DNA of 48,094 bases from a virus (IMGVR_UViG_3300032516_000045:1-48094); one strand, 5' to 3'. Shown: positions 12,987-19,737, counted from the first letter of the stretch. A program made the numbers and translations. The notes: a model not told the origin generated them from the sequence alone.

Positions 12987-13241
12987 TTATTCCAGGTATT
13001 CGTCGGTGAGATCGTGAAAGAATCTGCCTTCAGACTTATTGAGGACTTTCAGGATGGTTTCGAGGTATTCAAAGGTGGGTGCTTCTTTCCCTGTTTCAAT
13101 CCGGCTAATGTAACCGTGGTAACTTTTCCCTCTGATTTTTAAATTTGGGTTGGCTTCCTTTATCCTTTTAGCAAGTTCTGTTTGATTTAAACCTTTGATA
13201 TTCCTATATTTTTGAATTACTTTGCCGATTTCCTTTTTAAT
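12987..13241 (-). CDS. Cro/CI-type HTH repressor with non-canonical (ATT) start
   Basis: The frame encodes 84 residues with a clear XRE-type HTH: QTELAKRI (20-27), a loop, then YISRIETGKEAPTFEYLETIL (about 44-64). No ATG, GTG or TTG precedes the HTH, and an in-frame TGA lies just upstream. The ATT at 13241-13239 has an AGGGGGTG site 7 bases before it and is the likely start. The gene lies between two GATAC-N7-GTATC operators, exactly where a phage repressor is expected. A weak start would keep levels low. Confidence 0.75.
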   Translation of the reverse strand: MKKEIGKVIQKYRNIKGLNQTELAKRIKEANPNLKIRGKSYHGYISRIETGKEAPTFEYLETILKVLNKSEGRFFHDLTDEYLE

Positions 13242-13255
13242 TTCACTTCACCCCC

Positions 13256-13293
13256 TTGACAAATTAATATTTCTTTGATACTGTTACGGTATC
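13256..13293 (+). promoter_or_regulatory. Rightward early promoter with overlapping operator (PR-like)
   Basis: TTGACA (13256-13261), a 17-base spacer and TACTGT (13279-13284) lie in the same geometry as the leftward promoter. The operator GATAC-N7-GTATC (13277-13293) overlaps the -10 and start point. It drives the Cro-like gene, whose ATG begins at 13294, so the transcript would be leaderless or nearly so. Confidence 0.8.
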
Positions 13294-13512
13294 ATGGAAA
13301 TCAAAAAATATCTCAAATCCAAAAGAATAAAAATGATAGATTTTTGTCAAAACAATGGCATTAGTTATGGATATTTCAGGCATATAGCTAATAAAAGGAA
13401 AGTTCCATCTCCCGAACTGGCCTTCATAATCGAAAATGCCACTAACGGTAAAGTCTCACGATTAGAGCTTCTCTATCCCAAAAATGACAATTCAAAGAGA
13501 AAAGCGGCCTAA
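13294..13512 (+). CDS. Cro-like HTH protein (YdaS-type)
   Basis: This 72-residue protein matches small Cro/YdaS proteins: an N-terminal helix, YGYFRHIANKRKVPSPELA (about 25-43, turn and recognition helix) and the ATNGKVSRLEL block typical of the family. It is the first gene of the rightward operon and opposes the repressor at the shared operators. The ATG immediately follows the operator and there is no ribosome binding site. Confidence 0.8.
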   Translation: MEIKKYLKSKRIKMIDFCQNNGISYGYFRHIANKRKVPSPELAFIIENATNGKVSRLELLYPKNDNSKRKAA

Positions 13513-13591
13513 CTGGTGCAAGGATTGTGTGCATTGGGAAAAACAAGATGCCTGATGTAAAAAGAGTAAACCAATGGATCACAAAAAATGA
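13484..13591 (+). pseudogene. Small zinc-finger-like gene interrupted by an in-frame TGA
   Basis: From ATG 13484 the frame reads a WCKDCVHW motif to a TGA at 13553-13555. It then continues with CKKSKPM and stops at 13589-13591 in an ATGA overlap with the next gene. The conserved-looking Cys on both sides and the coupling of the distal part suggest one 35-codon gene broken by a nonsense codon. If not read through, a 23-residue peptide results. Confidence 0.4.
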
Positions 13592-13944
13592 ATCAGCTTT
13601 CTTTCTTTGATATCGAAAAGCCAAAACCTGATGGAGTAACCCTCCGGGATAAAGGAATCCGTATGGCCATCGAGCATGCCGAGGATCTTCATGAGGGCTG
13701 GCAGGGGAAGGCGCTCGAATTTTTGGAAGGGTTTGTCAAAGAAAATAGGGGACGGAAGTTTTCCGGAGAAATGGTCCGGCTGACAGCAAAGGGCGTGCTT
13801 GAAGATCCTCCGTCGCTCAGGGCCTGGGGATCTATTTTGCTTTACGGAGCCAGAAGAGGATGGATCAAGCAGGTGGGGTGGATCAGAGTTGAAAATCCCC
13901 TGGCCCACAGGACTCCCGCCGCCCTCTGGGAAGGTTGTCTATGA
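13588..13944 (+). CDS. Conserved phage early protein
   Basis: The 118-residue product follows a pattern seen in many phages between the switch and replication genes: an AIEHAEDLHEGWQGKAL helix (about 27-43), FSGEMVR, RAWGSILLYGARRGWI (about 78-93) and a final HRTPAALW. The function is unknown to me; a winged-helix fold would fit. It is coupled by ATGA overlaps on both sides. Confidence 0.65.
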   Translation: MNQLSFFDIEKPKPDGVTLRDKGIRMAIEHAEDLHEGWQGKALEFLEGFVKENRGRKFSGEMVRLTAKGVLEDPPSLRAWGSILLYGARRGWIKQVGWIRVENPLAHRTPAALWEGCL

Positions 13945-14480
13945 AGTGCGAACATTGCGGAGGATCGATTATCTTGGATCCGGGGGATTGTTTAAATCCA
14001 TTTCGGCTCGTCTGCATGGCCTGCGGCAGGGAGCCGGATCTTAAAAACATTGGAGGTAAAAAAATGGATGATCAAAAAAAGTGTAATACGTGTCAGGGGA
14101 TAAAATCTTTAACAGAAGATAATTTTTCAAAAAACAGATCAGCCCCGGACGGATGGGAAAGGTTTTGCAAGCTCTGTGGAAGAAAAAAAGCAAAAGAGCG
14201 CCGAGAAAGGAGGCGGCAGGAAAATTCCGGAGTATCCACAAAAAGGACGGTCCCGAGGGTTAAAAAAGCGCCTTTAAGGAGAGCTATAAACCCGGATTCC
14301 CCGCCCCTATCTGGCCTGGGTGTTTCTTATGAAATCTTGGCAAAAGATTTTAAAAACGTAAAATATTCTTCCATATCGAAGATCGATGACACCATCCTCC
14401 TCGACCAGCAGATTCTAAAGGCTATCAAAAAATCGGTGGCAAACCAGATCATTCGAATCATCCAGGAGGCATTTGTATGA
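13941..14480 (+). CDS. Two-zinc-finger protein (possible double start)
   Basis: From ATG 13941 the 179-residue product has a zinc ribbon (CEHC and CMAC, residues 3-32). A second C4 module follows (CNTC and CKLC, about 48-77) of the kind seen in endonuclease VII-like and HNH-associated proteins, then a basic linker. A strong GGAGGT with ATG at 14064 lies in frame, so a shorter 138-residue protein with only the second finger may also be made. Both starts are plausible. Confidence 0.65.
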   Translation: MKCEHCGGSIILDPGDCLNPFRLVCMACGREPDLKNIGGKKMDDQKKCNTCQGIKSLTEDNFSKNRSAPDGWERFCKLCGRKKAKERRERRRQENSGVSTKRTVPRVKKAPLRRAINPDSPPLSGLGVSYEILAKDFKNVKYSSISKIDDTILLDQQILKAIKKSVANQIIRIIQEAFV

Positions 14481-15106
14481 GCCGAGAGAGAAGGTCTTTG
14501 TGGGGATCGATCAGCACATCTCGTAAGGTGAATGCCTTATCCGTTAAGGCTGCCCTTCTTTTTACATGGTCCATACCTCATGAGGATGATGATGGATATC
14601 AGGAGGGAGATCCGCAAACTCTCAAGCATACCGTAATTCCATTTCGGAATGATATACCTCTGGAAGAGATAAAAGACCTTATTATTGAAATACTTACAGT
14701 CCATGACAAACTCAATGATGGTGTCCCGTTATGGAGACTTTTCCACATTGGAAACAGAGCGTTTATTTATAATCCAGTCAGCCAAAACCGTCAATCCTTC
14801 CATGGCGTCAAGAAAATTATAAGTAAAATCAAGGAATTAATAGGAGATACACCAGAGACGGTGTTTAAGATAACCAAATCTGGTGTTCGGCTTAACCAAA
14901 CCTGTAACCGAGTGGTGATAAAGAGAAGTGAAGTTAAGTTAAGAGAAGAGAAGAGAAGTGAAGTTAAGGGAAGTGAATGTGGAAAACCTATTTCTCTCTC
15001 TTCTCTTTTAAAGACAAAACCAGAAGAAATCCCGTTAAGTAAACTCGATCCAGTATCCAGAAAAGCGATACTCAAAGAGCAAGCCAAACAGTTAGGGGTA
15101 AAATGA
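14477..15106 (+). CDS. Replication initiator/organizer-like protein
   Basis: The 209-residue protein begins MSRERRSLWGSISTS, followed by LSVKAALLFTW and PHEDDDG. This opening is typical of phage replication proteins with an N-terminal winged helix. Its middle (about 150-175) is low-complexity R/S/E/K, encoded by an AANNN array. The C-terminal tail is short and helical. It sits in the early operon before the RusA gene. No helicase motif is seen, so it may act as a loader or origin binder. Confidence 0.6.
   Translation: MSRERRSLWGSISTSRKVNALSVKAALLFTWSIPHEDDDGYQEGDPQTLKHTVIPFRNDIPLEEIKDLIIEILTVHDKLNDGVPLWRLFHIGNRAFIYNPVSQNRQSFHGVKKIISKIKELIGDTPETVFKITKSGVRLNQTCNRVVIKRSEVKLREEKRSEVKGSECGKPISLSSLLKTKPEEIPLSKLDPVSRKAILKEQAKQLGVK
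14921..14980 (+). repeat. Pentanucleotide-phased (AANNN) array 6, inside a coding region
   Basis: Twelve consecutive units with AA every fifth base, mostly AAGNN, from 14921 to 14980. It lies inside the replication-protein gene and encodes a five-residue-period R/S/E/V/K stretch. It follows the same phase rule as the five arrays in leftward-operon spacers. Confidence 0.75.
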
Positions 15107-15594
15107 TGAACTTTTTCATAGAAATCCCGGGCACACCAATAGCCAAAGCAAGGCCGAATTGGCCCATTCCTATTGAAGAGGGGAAAATATTATTCAACAT
15201 TGAATTTTTGGGAGATCCAGTTGCACATGAAAGACCCAGAAAGGGTCGATTTGGAAAATTTTATACTCCATCAAAAACAAGAAATTATAAAGAAGCTCTC
15301 TCATGGGAAATACGATTAAAAATTAAGCATTTAGATTATAAAGATAAACCAGAAAGTTTTTATGGTCTTCAGGCTATTTTTTATCGGAGTACTCGCCAAA
15401 GGATTGATGTTGATAATTTATTAAAAACAGTTTTAGATTCTATTACCCAATCAGGATTTTGGTCTGATGATACTAAGGTCCATGAAGTTGCGGCCAGAGT
15501 AGAAAAAGCTCAAATTAATCCACACACCAATTTTATAGTATATTTATATAATTCTACTAATTTTACCAAAACATCGCCAGAGATGCAGTCGTAG
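15103..15594 (+). CDS. rusA: RusA-family Holliday junction resolvase
   Basis: The 163-residue protein carries the RusA core: GDPVAHERPRKGR (about 37-49), RIDVDNLLKTVLDSI (about 100-114) and FWSDDTKV (about 119-126). The catalytic Asp cluster is D102, D104, D112 and D122/D123. RusA dimers resolve branched DNA before packaging. The N-terminus is odd: a second IPGTPIAKARP-like strand precedes the normal one, a partial duplication of about 30 residues. ATGA couples it to the gene before. Confidence 0.85.
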   Translation: MMNFFIEIPGTPIAKARPNWPIPIEEGKILFNIEFLGDPVAHERPRKGRFGKFYTPSKTRNYKEALSWEIRLKIKHLDYKDKPESFYGLQAIFYRSTRQRIDVDNLLKTVLDSITQSGFWSDDTKVHEVAARVEKAQINPHTNFIVYLYNSTNFTKTSPEMQS

Positions 15595-15707
15595 CCCTGG
15601 AGAGATCATATATCCGGTTCGGTCCCGACAGAGAAGTGGTAATCCGGCAGATAGATAGGGTCATAGAAAGGCCACCCATAAGCAGGGTGGCAAGGGATGG
15701 GGCATAA
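15561..15707 (+). pseudogene. Coding-like frame without a start (early operon remnant?)
   Basis: A 48-codon frame from just after a TAA at 15558-15560 to TAA 15705-15707 overlaps the RusA end in the -1 frame. It has protein-like composition (ARDAVVALERSYIRFGPDRE). The first canonical start is a GTG far inside. It fills the gap to the next gene and resembles the end of a phage early protein. It could be read by frameshift, by a rare start, or be decayed. Confidence 0.35.
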
Positions 15708-15709
15708 AA

Positions 15710-16441
15710 ATGGCAATGTTTGAATTCAAACTCGAAGGAATAGAAGAAGCGAAAAAACTCGTCAGTTCAAAGCTGCACAAAGGAGCTCTGTCTTTAGCCG
15801 TTTTTCGCACTGCACATAATGCCAAACAAGCAGTCATCGAAGAAATGAAAGAGGTATTTGATAGACCAACCCCCTTTATCTTGGGAGGCGTGAGGGTAAG
15901 TCACAAAAACTATGATCCAACGGGATTAAGTGCATTGATAGATTTACAAGGGACAAGCGGAAAACGAGAATTCACATCTGCAGAAGATATTTTAAGGCCT
16001 CACATAGAAGGAGGTTCAAGAAGGAAGAAATCATCTGAACAATATTTAAGAAGCTATTGGGTGCCCGGGCAAGGTGTTCAATTAAACAAATATGGGAATA
16101 TTCCTGGTTCATTGATTACTCAGATATTATCCTATTTCCGCAAATTCCCAGAAGTGGGTTATAAGGCAAATATTACTCCAGTATCAGAAAGAAGGAAAAA
16201 GAAAAAAGGAAAACTTCGGAATTTTTTTATTGTTGGTCCAGGAAATAAAGGTTTACATACCGGAGTCTGGGAAAGATTAAAGAGCGGAAGGGTAAAACCA
16301 ATTTTGATGTTTATTCAGAATCCGAAATATCATAAGCGTTTTAATTTTCACAGAGTAGTAGTAAGGGCAATAGAACGCAACATGCAAAGGAGATATGATG
16401 AGGCGCTCAGAGAGAAAACGGGCGGTCTCATTAACAGATAA
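15710..16441 (+). CDS. Head-tail morphogenesis (Z/gp10-like) protein, displaced
   Basis: The 243-residue protein matches a phage family that I recall from head-tail gene blocks. It has FRTAHNAKQAVIEEMKEVFDRPTPF (in two parts, about 32-56), then LRPHIEGGSRR, YGNIPGSLITQILSYF and a final KPILMFIQNPKYHKRFNF. A minor tail Z or connector role is inferred. It is unusual that it lies in the early operon, about 4 kb upstream of the terminase, and not with the head genes. Confidence 0.55.
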   Translation: MAMFEFKLEGIEEAKKLVSSKLHKGALSLAVFRTAHNAKQAVIEEMKEVFDRPTPFILGGVRVSHKNYDPTGLSALIDLQGTSGKREFTSAEDILRPHIEGGSRRKKSSEQYLRSYWVPGQGVQLNKYGNIPGSLITQILSYFRKFPEVGYKANITPVSERRKKKKGKLRNFFIVGPGNKGLHTGVWERLKSGRVKPILMFIQNPKYHKRFNFHRVVVRAIERNMQRRYDEALREKTGGLINR

Positions 16442-16576
16442 GAGAGGATAACATGAAAAGCAGGGGTGAGCTGGTAAGTCCCCTTTCCGGCCCACCCGGG
16501 AGGAGGGAGGCCCGAAAGCCTCCCCGATCCCGAACCTAATAGGTAGGGCATCGAAGTTAAAGTCTTCGGAGGCAAT

Positions 16577-16804
16577 ATTGAGGCGACCATACAAATCTTC
16601 ATAAAGGCGACTGGCCCCATCGTTAAGGAACTGGCGGAAATCTTCCACTACAATGGTGTTGTAGCCGTTTTGCTACAGATTAAGTGGAAATCTTCCCCTA
16701 TAAGGAAATTCTCTGGAGTCTATATTATTGAAATGATTAATGTTTATTTTTTGGGCAATTGCCTAATAAATAGGCAGCGAATCTTAATTAGTGTGTCATA
16801 TTAA
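16577..16804 (+). CDS. ORF with only a non-canonical start
   Basis: A frame open from 16547 to TAA 16804 has protein-like composition (an EATIQIFIKATGPIVKELAE segment). It has no ATG/GTG/TTG near its 5' end. ATT at 16577 has GGAGG 4 bases upstream. It lies in the 493-bp gap after the Z-like gene; before it only a doubtful 28-codon ORF (16453-16539) is seen. Coding status is uncertain. Confidence 0.3.
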   Translation: MEATIQIFIKATGPIVKELAEIFHYNGVVAVLLQIKWKSSPIRKFSGVYIIEMINVYFLGNCLINRQRILISVSY

Positions 16805-16836
16805 GAAGATGGGTCCTTCCTGGACATAAGTGAACA

Positions 16837-16852
16837 GGGTTATTAATACCCC
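16837..16852. promoter_or_regulatory. Near-perfect 16-bp palindrome, possible operator
   Basis: GGGTTATTAATACCCC is symmetric around TATTAATA with one mismatched pair. It lies in a gene-free stretch upstream of the ParB-like gene at 16935 and looks like a dimeric repressor site. It differs from the GATAC-N7-GTATC operator. Confidence 0.35.
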
Positions 16853-16875
16853 GACTATCGAGAGGGAGTGATTTT

Positions 16876-16917
16876 TTTTTGGGGGGTTTCAATTCAATTG
16901 ACCTTGAGCCCCAAAAA
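16876..16917 (+). terminator. Long-arm inverted repeat before the ParB-like gene
   Basis: TTTTTGGGG (16876-16884) and CCCCAAAAA (16909-16917) can pair perfectly. The loop contains the palindrome TCAATTGA. It ends 17 bases before the 16935 start. It could be an attenuator or a protein site; the T run precedes the stem, so it is not a standard + strand terminator. Confidence 0.3.
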
Positions 16918-16934
16918 CAATAAAGGCTGAGATT

Positions 16935-17540
16935 ATGAAAGAGATAAAGATCACCTGTAAGGCGGCGGCGATGGTTTCTATTGATAAACTGGAAGCCTTT
17001 CAGGGGAATCTAAAAACCCTGAACGAAAAAGAATATAGGAAATTTCGGGCGGCTATCGAGAAACATGGATTCTCTTTTCCGGTGTATGTTTGGAAATCTG
17101 ATAAGAGCCATTTCATTATCGACGGGCATCAGCGTCTTAATACGATTCGTCAGATGATCAAAGAGGGATGGACCCTAAAAGATAATCTCGTTCCGGTTGA
17201 CTGGATTGAGGCCAAAACTAAAAAAGAAGCCAAAGAGAAAATCCTCCTGGCCATGAGTCAATATGGAAAATATACCGAAGAATCTCTTTATGAGTTTATC
17301 GAGATCGAGGGTCTTGATTTTGGTGAGGAGAAATTGAAAATTGCCCTTCCGCAGATTGATCTTGACAAATTTGAAGAGGGTTGGGGCAGGGACCTTCCGG
17401 AAACCGAAGAGGTGATCCGGCCGTTTAAAAAAGTCCATGTTCTTTTGAGTTTTCATCCCGATAAGATTGTAGAAATTGGTGATTTACTCAAACAGATTAT
17501 AGGTGTCCAGGGGGTAGAATACGAACAGTCTTCAAACTGA
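16935..17540 (+). CDS. ParB-like nuclease-domain protein
   Basis: The 201-residue protein has the ParB-type core with HFIIDGHQRLNTI at about 59-71 and a preceding helix RKFRAAIEKHGF. A helical region and a short beta domain (HVLLSFHP) follow. In phages such modules are often fused to, or beside, DNA methyltransferases, and the next gene is methyltransferase-like. No clear ribosome binding site precedes ATG 16935. Specific function unknown. Confidence 0.65.
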   Translation: MKEIKITCKAAAMVSIDKLEAFQGNLKTLNEKEYRKFRAAIEKHGFSFPVYVWKSDKSHFIIDGHQRLNTIRQMIKEGWTLKDNLVPVDWIEAKTKKEAKEKILLAMSQYGKYTEESLYEFIEIEGLDFGEEKLKIALPQIDLDKFEEGWGRDLPETEEVIRPFKKVHVLLSFHPDKIVEIGDLLKQIIGVQGVEYEQSSN

Positions 17541-17574
17541 CAATTCCCATCTTCAGGCAAAAGTAAATCTCCGC

Positions 17575-18075
17575 ATGGCTCATCTTCCGGATAAACCTGC
17601 ATTTAAGGTTCTTGACGCATTCCATGGGCAGGGGGAGATCTGGAAATATATCGTGGCCCGGGTGAATAAAAAAATTGAAGTTATAGGTATTGATACAAAA
17701 CCAAATCCGAACGAGTTTGTTCTCTTTGGAGACAATAAGAAATTCTTTCCATCCATTTCCCTGGAGCATTATGATGTAATCGATCTCGACGCTTACGGAG
17801 TCCCCTTCGATCAGCTTGAATATATTTTTGACCATGATCGCCGGAAGAAAATCCATCATAAAATCTTTCTTACTTTTATCCAATCGATTTATGGACGGCT
17901 GCCCCTGGGTTTGCTTCGGAAGCTGGGTTATTCGGAGAAGATGGTCAAAAAAATTCCGGTCCTTTTCGACCGGAATGGAATTGAGAAGCTCAAGACCTAT
18001 CTTGCCTTAATGGGAGTTCAAAGGATCTTCATAAAAAGTCAGGGCAAGAAATATTATATTTTTTTTGAAATTTAA
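17575..18075 (+). CDS. Methyltransferase-like protein (Rossmann SAM fold)
   Basis: The 166-residue product shows a class I SAM-binding start VLDAFHGQGEIW (about 12-23). An acidic strand IGIDTKPN (about 37-44) and HYDVIDLDAYG (about 64-74) follow. No clear DPPY/NPPF catalytic motif of N-methyltransferases is seen, so it may be degenerate or act differently. No ribosome binding site precedes the ATG, and the frame is open 19 codons further upstream without a start. It overlaps the convergent radical SAM gene by 4 bases. Confidence 0.55.
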   Translation: MAHLPDKPAFKVLDAFHGQGEIWKYIVARVNKKIEVIGIDTKPNPNEFVLFGDNKKFFPSISLEHYDVIDLDAYGVPFDQLEYIFDHDRRKKIHHKIFLTFIQSIYGRLPLGLLRKLGYSEKMVKKIPVLFDRNGIEKLKTYLALMGVQRIFIKSQGKKYYIFFEI

Positions 18076-18854
18076 AAATCCTTCCATTTCAGGGCGTGGA
18101 GATCCGGGTCTTTTTCTTCTGGTCTGAGATAGGATTCAATTTTGGGAGATCGGAGCGAATGTTTGATGTAAAAGGGTTTGCCGGCAGCCCTCAATTTATT
18201 TACCGCTTCGATGGTGAAAGCATCCCAGTCGACGCCATGGCCAAGCTCGGGCATATGGTTGATCTTGCCGATCTTGTATTCGTCGATGAAGGGGATGGTG
18301 AAGTTAATGATCGAAAGAGTTTCTTCGGGATCTATTACCGGTTCGAGGCTTGCCCAGGTTCGGATTCCTTTTCGATGGAAGAGATCCAGGGCACCCATTC
18401 TTGCTGTCGGCAGGGGCGCAAAAGGTTCAAATTTGATACTTTGGACTTGCGAGAAGAAAGTTAGGCTGGAACCTATCTTCAGATTTGGGCCAAACTTTTT
18501 AAAGAGTTCCGCATCTGCGATCGCATTATCCGGGGCCTTGGTCAGGATAGCGACCGGGACTTTAAATCGTAGAAGCATCGAGAGGACCAGCGATGTGATC
18601 CCGTTGGCGTGTTTGTTGTAGGGATCCCCAATGAAACTTAGAAGCACCTGGTTTTTTGGAGACGACTTGATGAGTTCCTTTTCGAGCAGGTTCAGGAGGT
18701 TTGCTTTTGGCTGGATCGATTCAAAATAATCTTTCTTCTTCAGGCCTGCCGGTCCGAAACAGTAAACGCATCCATGCGGGCAGCCGGAGAAGATATTTAG
18801 GGCCAACGGAGAATATTCCCTGGCCTTTCCTCTGGGTTCGTAGATTAGTGACAT
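18072..18854 (-). CDS. Radical SAM protein, SPL/DNA-repair-photolyase-like
   Basis: The 260-residue enzyme has the cluster motif C25-x3-C29-x2-C32 (CPHGCVYC). It also has the LLSFIGDPY and ILTKAPD blocks and a WASLEPVIDPE segment typical of SplB-like repair photolyase relatives. It would reductively cleave S-adenosylmethionine to form a radical; the substrate (thymine lesions or another DNA/RNA base) is unknown. ATG 18854 is chosen for its GGAG site, although the frame extends to 18911. It is encoded with ParB on the - strand. Confidence 0.75.
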   Translation of the reverse strand: MSLIYEPRGKAREYSPLALNIFSGCPHGCVYCFGPAGLKKKDYFESIQPKANLLNLLEKELIKSSPKNQVLLSFIGDPYNKHANGITSLVLSMLLRFKVPVAILTKAPDNAIADAELFKKFGPNLKIGSSLTFFSQVQSIKFEPFAPLPTARMGALDLFHRKGIRTWASLEPVIDPEETLSIINFTIPFIDEYKIGKINHMPELGHGVDWDAFTIEAVNKLRAAGKPFYIKHSLRSPKIESYLRPEEKDPDLHALKWKDF

Positions 18855-18868
18855 GGCTTCTCCTTTCT

Positions 18869-19735
18869 TTAATTTATAGCCAGGGTCAAGCCCTGGGCGG
18901 CGGATTGACATTCGTTTCTCTTAAAAGGTTTTCCAATCAAATCCCATTCTTTGGCGGATTGTTCCCAAAAATTGATTTGATTCTTAATAATCTGCTGCAT
19001 GGTTCGCCCGATCTTTGGAGGGATGGTCGTTGCCGGATGTGGAGGTTCAGGGATAATGTGGTTATTGATTTCTATTTTTTCAAGCCCATCAAAAAGCGGA
19101 CCCTTAAAAAGAACGCCTTGATCCTGTTTTTGTTTAAGGTCAAGAACGACATTCCTGAACCATCCCGGGGTCGGTTTAGGATTATCTCTAAATGCGGCGA
19201 AGGCAGTGATTTGAAAATTATCTACCAGGCTTGCATCCGCAAGTATCTGGGCATAACCGAGAGAAATATTTCCGAAGCGGATAAGTTTCTGGACTTCGGG
19301 GATGAGTTTGAGGAGTTTCAATCTGAACCGGATATGGATCGAAGAGGTCCCGGCGTATTTCGCAAGACCGTCCACACTCCACCCAAAGTCATCAATTCGC
19401 CTCTGGTATGCCTGGGCCTCATCGATGGGATCCAAACTCTTGCGTGCGATGTTCTCGGCCAACGTGACTGCCGAAGCCTCTTCGTCTTTCATGATTTTGA
19501 TAATAGCAGGGATGGTTTCCATTTTCAAAAGGCTGCAAGCCCTGAATCTTCTTTCCCCTGCGATGATTTCAAATTTAGCGCAATCCTCGGTATATCGGAC
19601 GGTGATCGGTTGAATGAGCCCATGCTCTTTGATGCTGTCGGCCAGCTCGCGGAGTCCTTGTTCATCGAACACCGTTCGATCATTTTTGCCAGCGATAATT
19701 TGAGAAATCGGGATCTCATTGATTTTGTCCGACAT
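18869..19735 (-). CDS. parB: ParB/RepB/Spo0J-type protein
   Basis: The 288-residue protein has the full ParB layout. It shows IPISQI, GLRELADSIKEHGLIQPI (about 28-44) and GERRFRA (60-66, the CTP-binding box). LAENIARKSLDPIDEAQAY and an HTH region (about 112-150) follow. No ParA is encoded, so it may act in partition through a host ATPase, or as a regulator. AAGGAGAG precedes ATG 19735. It is cotranscribed with the RHH gene upstream and radical SAM downstream. Confidence 0.8.
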   Translation of the reverse strand: MSDKINEIPISQIIAGKNDRTVFDEQGLRELADSIKEHGLIQPITVRYTEDCAKFEIIAGERRFRACSLLKMETIPAIIKIMKDEEASAVTLAENIARKSLDPIDEAQAYQRRIDDFGWSVDGLAKYAGTSSIHIRFRLKLLKLIPEVQKLIRFGNISLGYAQILADASLVDNFQITAFAAFRDNPKPTPGWFRNVVLDLKQKQDQGVLFKGPLFDGLEKIEINNHIIPEPPHPATTIPPKIGRTMQQIIKNQINFWEQSAKEWDLIGKPFKRNECQSAAQGLTLAIN

Positions 19736-19737
19736 GG

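Noticed and set aside
13553-13555. Reassigned genetic code (TGA as sense)
   Set aside because: Many well-supported genes here end in TGA at overlaps with the next start, so TGA works as a stop.
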